Of a stretch of 64,000 nucleotides of DNA, positions 26,755 to 43,989 are shown piece by piece. The stretch is from assembly GCA_030340625.1 (NCBI GenBank), contig JAOPHQ010006593.1, positions 5,001-69,000 on the forward strand, given 5' to 3'. Positions within the stretch are counted from its first letter, which is position 1. Every line of letters begins with the position of its first letter. The notes below the pieces were generated by a model. It made no database searches. It was not told the DNA's origin and saw only the letters and a list, made by a program, of their open reading frames with translations. Source of the DNA: Merluccius polli. Taxonomy: Eukaryota; Chordata; Actinopteri; Gadiformes; Merlucciidae. Both the position numbers and the translations under genes were made by a program.

Positions 26755-27128
26755 TTTATTTCTCATCAATCCACAAAGCAAACCAAAATGTATTGAAATA
26801 ACTTAAAAGGTGAAAAAATAAATCCCCCGCATGAGGTATTGTGCGACACTCAAAGTGCCCTATATTCATGCATATTCAAGTATTGACAGACATTCATAGG
26901 ATTTACCTTTCCGTAGGCATGATGAAAGGCTTGCATAAGGCAGACGCTTGATTAATACTATGTACAAGTCACTGAAGCCCTGGTAGTCCAGCCAAATAAT
27001 ATTGTCAGGTATTCTCTGCTTGATAAGGTTAGCTGAACGGGGGAAAAAAAGTACATCTGGATATCCGATATGGATTAACTTGTGATGACGTAATCCTAAT
27101 CACGACGACGATAAAAGCATCATTTATT
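26755..27128 (-). terminator. Candidate acp6 polyadenylation signals
   Basis: Minus-strand AATAAA occurs at 27128-27123 and again at 26760-26755. The first would give a 3' UTR of roughly 0.7 kb, the second about 1.05 kb. The second lies only about 150 bases from the predicted bcl9 end on the opposite strand. Confidence 0.35.
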
Positions 27129-27812
27129 CATTTATGCAGCATTATTCATTTATCCTGGGTAACAGAAAATTATTAGAAACAAAAATGACAATTCTACATC
27201 AGGTTTACCCTTCTAGCATTGCGCAACCAAATCCTGACCAAGGTCAAAACTAAACAATGTAAAATGTTTATCGGACCATATGAGAATTAAAAAAGACAAA
27301 CGCAGAGGTCAATTCATGCGTGCCTGAGGAAGATGGCCACCGTACGTTCAGACGGGAGAGACGCGGTTGTCGGTTGACCTTATGGAGGACGTAAACAGAC
27401 ACTGCGTCGTTACACTGTGGAAACCAGGGTTCCCGCGCTCATTTTCCCATTACATTTCAAAACTTTTCAATTACTTCCATAAATCCATACTAAATTTTGA
27501 CGTCTGTACTTCAGCGGTGTCATGAATGAACTTGCTTTACTTTGTCTGCTATGATGACGTGAACTTGTTAGGAACGTTTTACAGTGGCTAGAAGCTGGAA
27601 TTGCACAAAGTAATAGTAATAACTCCTTTAAGTTACATTTTTAAATGGAAAAAAACACTGGATAAAACAATACAATTCTCACCATAAGCAATGGAAATTT
27701 CTTATGGCGATGCCATTATTTCCCAAAACATTGCCAGGCATTTTCAACTGCCAACCTTGAGTTCTCATGACCGTGGCAACCCTGGGAAACAAGCAACAAG
27801 GGAGGATGCGAC

Positions 27813-33893
<6,081 letters not shown>

Positions 33894-33912
33894 GTTCTGC
33901 CGTCTTACCCTG

Positions 33913-33913
<1 letters not shown>

Positions 33914-33976
<63 letters not shown>
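33914..33976. repeat. CA/TG microsatellite upstream of acp6 coding exon 1
   Basis: A pure AC run of 63 bases, TG on the gene strand, ending about 20 bases before the acp6 ATG. Confidence 0.97.
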
Positions 33977-33978
<2 letters not shown>

Positions 33979-34092
33979 ACATCATAGAAAGGACATGTGG
34001 GGAATGCTAGATAAGCACTTAAAAATAACGGTAATAATTGTGAAACACACACTCACTAGTACTGACACACAGAGCTGGTAGGCCAGTCTATA

Positions 34093-34350
34093 CTAGATAT
34101 GTGTACTCAATATGTGTACTCTATACTAGATATGTGTACTCAATATGTGTACTCTATACTAGATATGTGTACTCTATATGTGTACTCTATACTAGATATG
34201 TGTACTCTAAAGTAGATATGTGTACTCTAAAGTAGATATGTGTACTCTATACTAGATGTGTACTCAATATGTGTACTCTATACTAGATATGTGTACTCTA
34301 TATGTGTACTCTATACTAGATGTGTACTCAATACTAGATGTGTACTTAAT
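34093..34350. repeat. Tandem repeat of ATATGTGTACTC units
   Basis: Imperfect tandem array of CTAGATATGTGTACTCTATA-like units in the long intron between the acp6 untranslated exon and coding exon 1. It does not contain the neighbouring donor motif. Confidence 0.9.
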
Positions 34351-34560
34351 GCACTTAAAAAGTCGGTCTGGTCTAGGATGCACGGGCGGCAAAGTAAACA
34401 GATTATTTAACAAATACTCCTCTCAAAAAAAATAAAACCCTTCAAACCAAGGGTCACATCACAGAGACATCATTGAACATAACATAGTTGCAACAATGAA
34501 ACCTCACTACCCCGTGTCAAAACGTCTACGTGAGGGTTATGTAAGAGCTGACGTACTTAC

Positions 34561-34720
34561 TTGGTATGAAAGAGGGCCCCTACGATGACTGGATGAGCCG
34601 CTCCGTGGTTAGATCATGTCCCCAGGTCCCACTCTGAGGAGATGCTGCTGCTCTCTGGCTGTCTGGCTCCTACATGCGACCGGAAACGGGATTCTTCCTA
34701 GACCCGGAAGGCCGATTGTG
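34561..34720 (-). other. acp6: Probable acp6 first, untranslated exon and promoter edge
   Basis: On the minus strand this segment ends in ACCAA|GTAAGT, a perfect donor at 34560-34555. Its few ATGs are followed within a codon or two by stops. The upstream end is not defined; it is placed near the ETS-like sites at about 34680-34710. Confidence 0.5.
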
Positions 34721-34760
34721 AATCATTAATGAACATGTGACGAATCCTAGCCAATCACTG
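34680..34760 (-). promoter_or_regulatory. Probable acp6 core promoter (ETS sites and CCAAT box)
   Basis: Two CCGGAA ETS-type motifs (34680 and 34704) and an inverted CCAAT box (34751-34755) lie just upstream of the candidate first exon, with no TATA box in the minus direction. This is the usual make-up of a housekeeping promoter. It also fits divergence from the unrelated spacer beyond 34.8 kb. Confidence 0.4.
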
Positions 34761-36867
34761 AGCGGCAATTTCTTGACGCGCTGGCCCTTCTACCTCCACG
34801 ATATCGCGATACTTTACACTCCAACGGTACTACAATGGCCCGCTGTTGGTTAATGGGAGGGTTTTGTTTCATTTTATTTTATTTTATTTTATTTGTTTTT
34901 CTATTTTTATTTTTATTTTTATTTTTCATTTTATTGTATTTATTGTATCGCTTATTTCGCTTGGTTTCGATAGGCTATTACCTTAGAAACGGTCAAGTGC
35001 AGGTAGGTATAAATGTTCAAAACGAGCCTCAAGTTTAGTCATGGTTGATTTTTAGGAACAGTTTAAATGGATTTGGGTTAAAGGAATGGATGCATAATAT
35101 GAACAATGGGCCTATATATGAATAGGAAATACGATTAGAGATGGGTTTATGGTTTATCGTCTGGCAGCACATATAGTAATAATTACTTAGTGAACAAATG
35201 TGATTATTTAAGTTGTAGTGTTTTGATATATTACGAAACAATCACGGATAGCGAACGTTATTTCCCAAAAGTATGTGTGACATACAATAATAACAGTATA
35301 ATAACAGTATAATAAAAGGTATAATAATAGGTCATAAGAAGTGGTGCCCAGAGGTTTTGGTTATGTTAAATAATTGCAGGGTGCTTCTGGCGCCCTCCGC
35401 AGGACAGGCTCACATAATCACATTAAACGTCCAAAAACAATTGTTCACTAAACATCAACGCACCGTTATTTTTTTCTATGTTCATTTTTCTTCATTTTTG
35501 CCATAGGCTTTATGCTACAACAAAACATTTCTCAGCATGGCTGGGCCCAGTGGGAGAAAGTTACAATCACTTTCGAGCGAGGCGGTTGGGTTAACTTTCA
35601 CTGACTACATTTGAAGACATTGTCAAGATCATATTCATGGGAAATGGTTCATGGGAAATGGTTCATGAGAAATGGTTCATGGGAAATGGTTTGCACAAAG
35701 CTTTAGGATTGTTATCCTACATATAGGCCTAGGCCTAGTCTGGGGATACGGCATTGAATTGATCCGCCGTGACGGAGGCCAACATAGATATGGAGTAGAC
35801 ATTCACTTTACATCATTGAACGCTACACATGCAAACATCTTTTTAATTTTCTACGGTGAAAATGTTGTTTGTAGGCTATTTAAAGTTGTCACAAAACATC
35901 TATGGCCCATCCCATATCACAGATATGAAATACAATGGTTTTTTTTTCAGCCATCGAAAAAAAGCGCAAACAAATGACAGACAAGTAAATAGGATTTTTT
36001 TAAACATTCATTTTATATTGCATAGGACAAAAAAAGAAATGCAATGTTGCCACCTAGTGGTCAGAAAAAGTCTCAACAGCCTCCTAGTCTGAAAGTCAAC
36101 GTTTAGAAAAATGTAGAACAGCGTTCAAAGGACTGTTCTCAAAGTGCACTCGCAATCTCAATACTGTGTCTTCTTCCTCGTATCCTGTGATCTGAAGCTG
36201 TATTTACCTGCATGTCATTGTCAAGGTAACATAACATGTACTTTCATGATCTTAAAAGCGTATTTGTTCATGATGTTCAGAAACAGAGAGCCTATTCCTG
36301 TGTGACATCAAGGCACTTGCATGGGATAGTTTCACACGGTAGGCCTACATGTTGTGCACCATACACCCGGTTTATTGTGAGGAAAATAGTGATGCTAGTA
36401 ACTAATGTAACGATTTATTGTGTTGAAATACGTGATGTCATCTACAAAGTGCATTGTAGCTATTAAGAGAATCCTTATGTGTGTCTCTGTGATCACTCGG
36501 TTGAGATTCATGTAGTTTCCTCTCTGATCTGTGTCTGTCTTTGAACAGTTCTCTCTCTTATTTCTCCTGTCTCTTTTGTTCATGGAACTGGTTTACATAA
36601 TCTCAAAGCATACATTGTGCAGTATCACAGCTTTTACCCTGTTCTGGTCTTTAAAAAAAACTTCTGCTTTTACAACTCACATGTATATTTTTCAAGCTTG
36701 GCTAGAGTGCGTTTCTTTAGTACAGGTAACATCTACAGATGTCATGTTACCTGTGGATTCTTTGAGTCTTTTTACGTTCAAGCTGAAGTGTATAGCCCAC
36801 CAATAACTCATCTCTCTGTGTGTCTCTCTGTGTCTTACTTTCTCTTTCTCTCTCCCCCCTCTTCTCT

Positions 36868-36870
<3 letters not shown>
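34761..36870. other. Spacer between acp6 promoter and gja5
   Basis: AT-rich, with a TTTTATTTTA tract at 34868-34940 and a short four-fold ATGGTTCATGGGAA-type repeat at about 35635-35690. The part from about 36.4 kb on is probably gja5 3' UTR. No coding gene recognised. Confidence 0.5.
36371..36419 (-). terminator. Candidate gja5 polyadenylation signals
   Basis: Two minus-strand AATAAA copies (36376-36371 and 36419-36414) lie about 0.8 kb beyond the gja5 stop, past two CT/GA repeat blocks. Assignment rests on position only. Confidence 0.3.
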
Positions 36871-36989
<119 letters not shown>

Positions 36990-37097
36990 TATTTCCTCAA
37001 CCATCCCTCCTCAGCAACTCGTCCTTCTTATAGGCTTTGAAATTCCACCACTCTGAGAGGTGTGATGTTAATCTTTCATTATCTGCTCCCTCGTTCT

Positions 37098-37108
37098 CTC
37101 TCTCTCCT

Positions 37109-37189
<81 letters not shown>

Positions 37190-37208
37190 TCTCTCTCCCT
37201 CTCTCTCT
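37098..37208. repeat. CT/GA microsatellite touching the gja5 stop codon
   Basis: A nearly pure CT run on the plus strand reads as GA on the gja5 strand and starts within the TAG stop codon itself, so the 3' UTR begins with about 110 bases of GA repeat. Confidence 0.95.
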
Positions 37209-38400
37209 ACACCGCCAGGTCGGCGGGTCGAACGCGGCTACTGCTCCCGCTGGTCTTGCTCAGGCGCCGCTTGTCCTTCTGGAAGCCCGCGTGCGGCGCG
37301 GCCAAGCCGTCCGTGGGGGTCGCGGGCGGCTGGTCGTAGCTCATCTGGAGGAAGTTGGGCTCGCCCTCCGTGTTGTCGCGGCCGTGATGCCGCTCGGTGG
37401 CCAGGTTCTCGGAGTTCTGCCGCAGCGCCACCCTGTTGCTGAAGGGGTGCGTCGCCATGGCGCTCATGGAGGCCATGGCGTTCATGTGGCCGGGGGACAC
37501 CGCCAGACACTGGCTGAAGTCGGGCGGCGGGGTGCAGGAGACGGAGGGAGGCCGCGCCGCGCCGTCGGGCCCCAGGGCCTGCAGGGCGGCGGCGGCGGCG
37601 GCGGCTTCCTGGCTCTTCTTGCGCGCCGCCGCCTTCCGGCGCAGGCACTTGCGCACCCGCTTCCAGGCCAGGTGGTAGAGCTCCACCACGGAGAGCAGCA
37701 GGGACACGCCGGCCACCACCAGCATGAAAACGATGAAGACGTTCTTCTCGGTGGGCCGGGACATGTAGCAGTTGACGGGGTTGGGGCAGGGCCAGGCCTT
37801 GCAGAGGTACAGCGCCTGCAGGAAGATGCCGTAGATGAGGTACTGCACCACGATGAAGGTCACCTCCATCACCGTGCGGATCATGATGCTCAGGATGTAC
37901 GTCTGCAGCAGCGCTCCCTTGAGGCGCACGTGGCCCATGCCCTCGGACGCCGCGCCCTTCCCGCTCTCCTTCTGCTGGAGGTACTCCTTCTCCCGCTCCG
38001 CCTCTCCCCTCCTCCCTCCCCCGTTCTCCTCCTCCTCCTCGTCCTCCTCCTCGTCCTCTCTCCCCTCCCGCTCCATCCGCCGCCGCTTCTCCTCGCGGCG
38101 CACGATGTGCATGGCGTGGCCCATGTAGATGAGCGACGGCGTGGACACGAACACGATCTGCAGCACCCAGTAGCGGATGTGGGCGATGGGGAAGGCGTGG
38201 TCGTAGCACACGTTGGTGCAGCCGGGCTGCTGCGTGTCGCACAGGAAGTCGATCTGCTCGTCGCCCCACGACGACTCGGCGGCCGTGCCCAGCACCAGGA
38301 TGCGGAAGATGAAGAGGATGGTGAGCCACACCTTGCCCACCGAGGTGGAGTGCTCCTGGACCTCCTCCAGGAAGTTGCCCAACAGGCTCCAGTCCCCCAT
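37207..38400 (-). CDS. gja5: Gap junction alpha-5 protein (connexin-40 class)
   Basis: Four-pass connexin forming gap-junction channels; the class acts in heart conduction and arteries and, in zebrafish, pigment stripe cells. 397 aa in one exon, starting MGDWSLLGNFLEEVQEHST. Extracellular loop 1 has Cys54, Cys61 and Cys65 (C-x6-C-x3-C); loop 2 has Cys200, Cys205 and Cys211 (C-x4-C-x5-C). TM1 is about 23-40, TM2 about 76-98, TM3 about 165-190 and TM4 about 220-243. The cytoplasmic loop carries a very acidic insert (about 115-125), and the C-tail has Ala266-272. SCTPPPDFSQCL, DKRRLSK and the terminal DLAV match the Cx40 tail. E12-x3-E16 resembles the N-terminal ExxxE of zebrafish Cx41.8. Human Cx40 is 358 aa; the excess lies mainly in the loop insert and tail. 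Which fish gja5 paralogue it is remains undecided. Confidence 0.95.
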   Translation of the reverse strand: MGDWSLLGNFLEEVQEHSTSVGKVWLTILFIFRILVLGTAAESSWGDEQIDFLCDTQQPGCTNVCYDHAFPIAHIRYWVLQIVFVSTPSLIYMGHAMHIVRREEKRRRMEREGREDEEEDEEEEENGGGRRGEAEREKEYLQQKESGKGAASEGMGHVRLKGALLQTYILSIMIRTVMEVTFIVVQYLIYGIFLQALYLCKAWPCPNPVNCYMSRPTEKNVFIVFMLVVAGVSLLLSVVELYHLAWKRVRKCLRRKAAARKKSQEAAAAAAALQALGPDGAARPPSVSCTPPPDFSQCLAVSPGHMNAMASMSAMATHPFSNRVALRQNSENLATERHHGRDNTEGEPNFLQMSYDQPPATPTDGLAAPHAGFQKDKRRLSKTSGSSSRVRPADLAV

Positions 38401-38428
38401 CCCGGCTGGTTGGTAGAGAGCAACACAC
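38401..38428 (-). other. gja5: gja5 5' UTR part of the coding exon
   Basis: The minus strand reads TGTCCCAGCAG|GTGTGTTG at 38429, an acceptor 28 bases before the ATG. Connexin genes usually have an untranslated first exon and a single coding exon beginning just before the start codon, so the gja5 promoter must lie further up, beyond 38.43 kb. It was not located. Confidence 0.6.
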
Positions 38429-38454
38429 CTGCTGGGACACAAATGGGGACAGGG

Positions 38455-38822
38455 GCGGTAGATAAGATTTAAGAGCTATTATATGAGTGTCACTTGTTAG
38501 AAATGGCATAGCCATCCGTCAGCTATTAGTGAGTGAAATGCGCGGTGGTAATATCCGTTTCCGAGTTGACGCGCGCCTGCCTCTGTATGAGACAATTACA
38601 ATTTTAATCAGGGCATCTCTTCCCTGATTGGTTCGGGGAATCCAGTTTGCCTGTCAATCACAGGTGCGTGAAATGCAACACAATGAGGGGAGAAACGGTC
38701 GGCGGGAGCAGAGACGGAGGGATATTTCTTGGTTGTTTGGTTTCAAAATCTTGCTCTCTTCTGCTTTTTTCTGCTCTCTCTCTCTCTTTACAACTCTCGA
38801 AATCTTACCTACAGCAGCGTTC
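38455..38822. mobile_element. Copy of the AGGTGCTGTAG family, upstream of the gja5 coding exon
   Basis: Inverted relative to 62332-62689. Shares TTAAGAGCTATTAT, CTTGTTAGAAATGGC and CAGCTATTAGTGAGTGAAA, and ends CTTACCTACAGCAGC. It starts about 30 bases beyond the gja5 acceptor, so it lies at the 3' end of the gja5 intron. Confidence 0.72.
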
Positions 38823-39691
38823 ACCCAAGGTGAGAGGGGCAATAGAGTAACATGTTGAGGTGTAGGTAGGTGGGGAGAGGTGGGGGACAGAGTGGAGGGG
38901 AGTATAAGATAAGGAAACCAGCCACAATGATTAACACACTAAAAAGCACTGGGTTGGCAAAAACAGCTCTTCCTGGAAAAGTGAGATGTGTGTATGTGTG
39001 TGTCACCCGATGTGTATAAATAGCGGCAGTGACACTGTGGCATGAGAAAATGCCGTTTCCCACAGGAGAGAGAGAGAGAGAGACGGAGAGAGAGACAGAG
39101 AGAGACAGGGAGAGAAGAGTGGGTCAAAGTCCTTCTATAGGGGAAAGCTAATTTGTTCACCTGTCACCTCTGCATAGCCTCCCTCCTCTACCTACCCCCC
39201 CCCCCCCCCCATATAAAAACAACAAAGAACGTATTGTATGTTTGTACGCCCTGGTAATTAAATAGTACGTCAGCATCATATAGCATCTCACCCTAGCTGT
39301 CCATGCTGTACACCAGAGAGGACAGCTGAACCTAGCAATTATGGTGCACTTAGAAACTTGTGGTATTGACATCCTTGCTGTACCGACGGTGATATATTGT
39401 TGCTTTAGTTTCTACCGACAAATGTACTTATCATGTCACTTTGGACAAAAGTGTGCTAAAATGCCCTAAATGTGACTATAAATGTAGGCTGCGTCGTGAC
39501 CTGCACCCAGAGTGGTTCAAACACTGTTGTCCTCACTTCAGACACTGTGGCGGCAGCACCAAATATACACAGCAACCGCTTTGATGTCCATTCTCTCCAA
39601 CACATTCCAGCCCTGTGCTGTAACCCTCCCATGCGCCGCGAGATGCACATCTAAGACGAAGAGACTACTTTATCTATCTAGGATACATTTT

Positions 39692-39722
<31 letters not shown>

Positions 39723-39839
39723 AGGAGGAATGACCATATAAGGCAGCCCAGCAGGAGGCTTTATGGGTCCATAAATGACCCCAGATGACGAGAGGTTACA
39801 CAAACCTATCAGAAGACCTACACACGCACGCGCACGCAC

Positions 39840-39860
39840 ACACACACACACACACACGTG

Positions 39861-39918
<58 letters not shown>
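39840..39918. repeat. CA microsatellite
   Basis: AC run broken by GTGCACGC. Confidence 0.93.
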
Positions 39919-39920
<2 letters not shown>

Positions 39921-40281
39921 CGCACTTACAACTCGATTTGCTGGCGAAAGAATGAAAGCGCTAACAGGGAACCACCTGACAGGTCGTTTCAACACGTCAC
40001 AGGTTGTTACATTGGCTCGACCTTTAGAGCCTGGTCTTCAAAGTGTAAGTCAACACAAGTCAGTGAGACCTCCATTTAGTAGCGGTGCAGAAAAAGGTTC
40101 CTAGATCTGGAAATAGAACAGGACATTTAGCTGACAGCTTTGGTTAATAGTTACCTTGCAGATTCAGATTAACAATGCCAAATATAATCAATAAATAAAT
40201 TATATTATTATATCAATATGGCTTTATTGGTCCCCAGGAGGAAATTCACAAGCTACCCAGCACTATGTAAAGTAATGTATA

Positions 40282-40282
<1 letters not shown>

Positions 40283-40341
<59 letters not shown>
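40283..40341. repeat. AT microsatellite
   Basis: A pure AT run of about 58 bases next to CTTTATTGGTCCCCAGG, which resembles the 3' tail of common fish dispersed repeats. Confidence 0.93.
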
Positions 40342-40345
<4 letters not shown>

Positions 40346-40429
40346 TTAAATGAGCTCCACCTTTACCAGCTGCAACAAAGCGACAAACACATTACTGCAT
40401 CAATAAATATAATCCAATCATATAATATA

Positions 40430-40595
40430 TTATTCTGAAATGGGTCATTCTGAATAATGAGTAGGCCCTACTTTTAATTTTGGTACTTTAAGTATATTTC
40501 GATGCTAATACTTTTCTACTTTTACTGAAGTAACATCTTCAGTGCCTGCACTGAAGATGTTACTTCCCTTGTAACTTCCACCACTGATCATATTA
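40430..40595. mobile_element. MITE-like fragment with a perfect 19-bp hairpin
   Basis: ACTTTTACTGAAGTAAC and CTTCCACCACTGAT resemble the widespread fish repeat ending in AGTGGTGGAA...AGTA. 40527-40545 is an exact inverse of 40548-40566 with a 2-base loop. Confidence 0.6.
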
Positions 40596-42337
40596 TTGGG
40601 TAAATATATTCAGTATATACAAACCAGGGAAAGGAAATGCAGCCTAGGAGGCAGATACATGTACTACTCGTATGGGAAAGTGTGTGTCACTACGGCCACA
40701 CTTTGCTCCATATGCCACTAATCTCCAGTAATTGTAGGAAGGGTCATAATGAGGTGTTGTTGTCGTGCCAGGTAAGGGAACGAGGGGTTACAGCCGAATC
40801 GCTAACAGAAGACATTCCCCCGTTGGAAGTGGCTTGCCACCGCTCTGGTGATGAAGTTTCGCTGCAACCAAGTAAATAAACCAAAAATAATCTTGTTCGT
40901 CACGCAAATGGCGTTCAGAATTAGTCCAAGTGACTCTGAGATTCTGCCATGCCGGGCATAATTGAGGTTCAGTGTTACTTTAACTTTCTATAAATCTTGA
41001 AACTAATTTGAATAGGGAAATTCACTATTCACTATACATTCACGACTGCAATTGTATTATAAGCCAAACGTGAGTAAAATAATGCCTTTTTTTTGGTAAA
41101 TGTTGGGAAGATTTTTGTCGATACTCGTTTGAGTAATAGTTGTCTTTTTTGCATTTCCAGTTCAGGTCCATTACTGGCGGCGGTCCACTATTGGCTGACG
41201 GTTGTGGCAGAGGAAGGGTGGTAGAGTCTGGCCGTCACAATAACAGGAGGTAACGTGTTGTAACCATTTTGGCCATTCTGTTTCAATCTAATTTTGACAG
41301 CAGTCCTGTCCCACCTGTTTACAGGAGCGCAAACACTACCTCCAGCCATAACAGTCACCAACGCCTGTTTGGTTTGAGGGATTTTGCAAAAGGTTAAATA
41401 GCATTCACCCTTTCTACAAAATTCCTTGCGTATTGAAGTTTGGGAATTTTGATGAAAATGTTTTGACAATTTTTGAACATTTGTATGACTTTTTTAATGA
41501 ACATTTGTATGAACATTTGTATAAACATTTTTTTATGAACATTTAGATTAAAATGACACATTTGAAATGTTAAATTGATTGTGTGTATTGACAATCCTAA
41601 TGTAAATAGTCTTTCTTTTTACTGATTTGAATGTAATTTCATGACTGCTACAGAGTAGACTCTTCAAGTCTTCTATAGTGCAATGTACTGTAAGTACATT
41701 ACATTTAGGGATAACTCCACTCTTTTTATCAATCTCATTGTGAAGGGGTTCAAGTTCATTCTTGAAATCAAACACAGGAACTCAAGCATTGTCTTTGCTC
41801 CATTCCCTCAAATTAGTCGTCAGGTTGCAGTTCTGAGAGGTAATGTCTGATGTGCACCCACACACACACACATGCACACACACACACACACACGCACACA
41901 TACACACACACAATCTGGATCGGTTATGCCGACAGTCTGGGCCTCCGTCTCTTTCTCGTCTCTGTCTCTTTTCCACCACTTCCTCATTCTGTTCTCGGGG
42001 GGAAGTAATCTCAAACAATATGATTTCCGAAAGACAAGAGCGACAATGTAAGAAAAAAGGACAATTGTTTTTGTTTGCTCGGCAAGGTCAAGCATTCTGC
42101 GCTAATACGGAAGGGAACATAAAAATAAATAGTTGAAGAGAAAAATAGTAGAGAGAGAGAGATGCAGGTGAGAGGTGGATGACTATGGGAAAAAAATCAA
42201 TTCAGTTAAGTATTCCGATTTAATTAGATTTTTAAACTTTAATCGATTTTTTAATTATTATTATTATTATTATTATTATAAATGTTATTTTTATTATTTT
42301 TTTAAACAGTGTGTTTATTGTTTTCACATTAAATGCA

Positions 42338-42600
42338 TATAAGAAGTACACTACATCAATAGTAACATGTAACCTTCCCTTAAACCCTCCCAGTATAGCA
42401 TACAAGAAGTACACTACATCAACAGTAGCATGTAACCTTCCCTTAAACCCTCCCAGTATAGCATACAAGAAGTACACTACATCAACAGTAGCGTGTAACC
42501 TTCCCTTAAACCCTCCCAGCATACAAGAAGTACACTACATCACCAGTAGCGTGTAACCCTCCCAGTATCAAATCGGGAGATAAGCATATCATCCCAGCCC
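42338..42600. repeat. Tandem repeat of about 63 bp inside a MITE-like sequence
   Basis: Four units of ATACAAGAAGTACACTACAT plus CAACAGTAGC and TGTAACCTTCCCTTAAACCC, ending in ATCATCCCAGCCCTATAGGG, which looks like a hAT-type MITE end. Confidence 0.8.
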
Positions 42601-42919
42601 TATAGGGATGACAGTGGAAATGTTTCCATTCTAATGACCTCAAATACAAAAGCAGCAGATATTTCACACACACGTCTTAGTACACCTTAGTACACGTTTT
42701 TGGCTTTCCGGTTTGCGCAATAAGCAGGGATTTACTGAGGTAGGGCTGGATCCTCTGCTGAGCCCCCAGGTTGCCCTGTGCATCATCTCCACTGTCACAT
42801 GTGTTTATAATAACGGCACAAGAGTAATGGCAGCCGGCTTAGGAGGAACTTCAGGACCCCAGACTGCGCACGATTGCCCGCGACTGACTAATTTCTGATG
42901 TCTCTGCACAAGTGTCTTG

Positions 42920-42921
42920 TC

Positions 42922-42987
<66 letters not shown>
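42920..42987. repeat. Compound GT-GA microsatellite
   Basis: A GT run switching directly to a GA run. Confidence 0.93.
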
Positions 42988-42989
<2 letters not shown>

Positions 42990-43430
42990 AGATGATGGGG
43001 AGCATGAGACAAACAGTGTGGTTCGTAAACAGCATCTCTGTATGGTTGGTCACCAGGGTCAGTCCCCACCCACCCACCCACCCCCACCCAACCACCCACC
43101 CACGTGTGTTAGACTGCAGCGTGTGTTGTTTCCAGTGTGACAACACCAGTAAATCCTGTGTGGCCTTCCTGGCTGGCCGGTGCTCAGGGCTCTGCTCCCA
43201 GGCCCGGTGTTGCCTTAGAGGGCAGGCTCAGTGCAGCGCAGTTTTTCCCACTCATGGTGCTGTGGCTGAACGCCATTAAGCTAATTAAATGTTACAGGTA
43301 CATCACAATGCTATCATAGCGGATGCTGAAAGAATGGGTTTCGATTTTTTTTAGGAAAATATTATTATCAGGAAAAAGGAACATCGATGTCTATTAACTA
43401 AAATAAACATTTACTATACTATATTTCACT

Positions 43431-43784
43431 TAGGGCTGGGCAATAGTTCAATATTATCATTTGAACGGTATTATATATTATATGAAATAATATCATAAAG
43501 ATATCAACTTATCGTCATACCTAGTTTTATAGTCCAAATGAATAATGATGAGAAGATACGCCCTTAAAATGATAAAATATGAGGCTTAAAACGTCAGTGA
43601 GAAAAGAAAACTAGTTTTAGTCCGAAGCCATACTTTACATTTCCATATACGTCAATGTAATGACCCTCAGTTGGACCGTTTAGAATGGCATTTTATTTGA
43701 TTTATAAGCATATTGTGATATTTATCGTTATCGTGTAAAATTCCCTGTAATTATCGTGATGATACATTTTTCCATTTCGCCCTA
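43431..43784. mobile_element. hAT-like MITE with perfect 8-bp target duplication
   Basis: 354-bp element beginning TAGGGCTGGGCAATA and ending CATTTCGCCCTA. It is flanked on both sides by ATTTCACT (43423-43430 and 43785-43792), an exact 8-bp duplication as made by hAT transposases. AT-rich inside, non-coding. Confidence 0.85.
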
Positions 43785-43889
43785 ATTTCACTTCATCACA
43801 AATATTGTTTTGTATGTATTTTCATGGGGGTCAGTTGATTACAGTCCATAGAATCCAAATCTCTCTCTGTCTCTCTGTCTGTCTCTCTC

Positions 43890-43895
43890 TCTCTC

Positions 43896-43986
<91 letters not shown>
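43890..43986. repeat. CT microsatellite
   Basis: A nearly pure CT run of about 95 bases. Confidence 0.95.

Positions 43987-43989
<3 letters not shown>

Noticed and set aside
37291..38472. 393-codon plus-strand open frame across gja5
   Set aside because: It is the antisense shadow of the GC-rich connexin exon and encodes low-complexity His/Leu/Val/Gly sequence. The minus strand has the full connexin signature.
39014..39021. TATAAATA on the plus strand as a promoter
   Set aside because: No transcript or gene can be attached downstream, and it points away from gja5.
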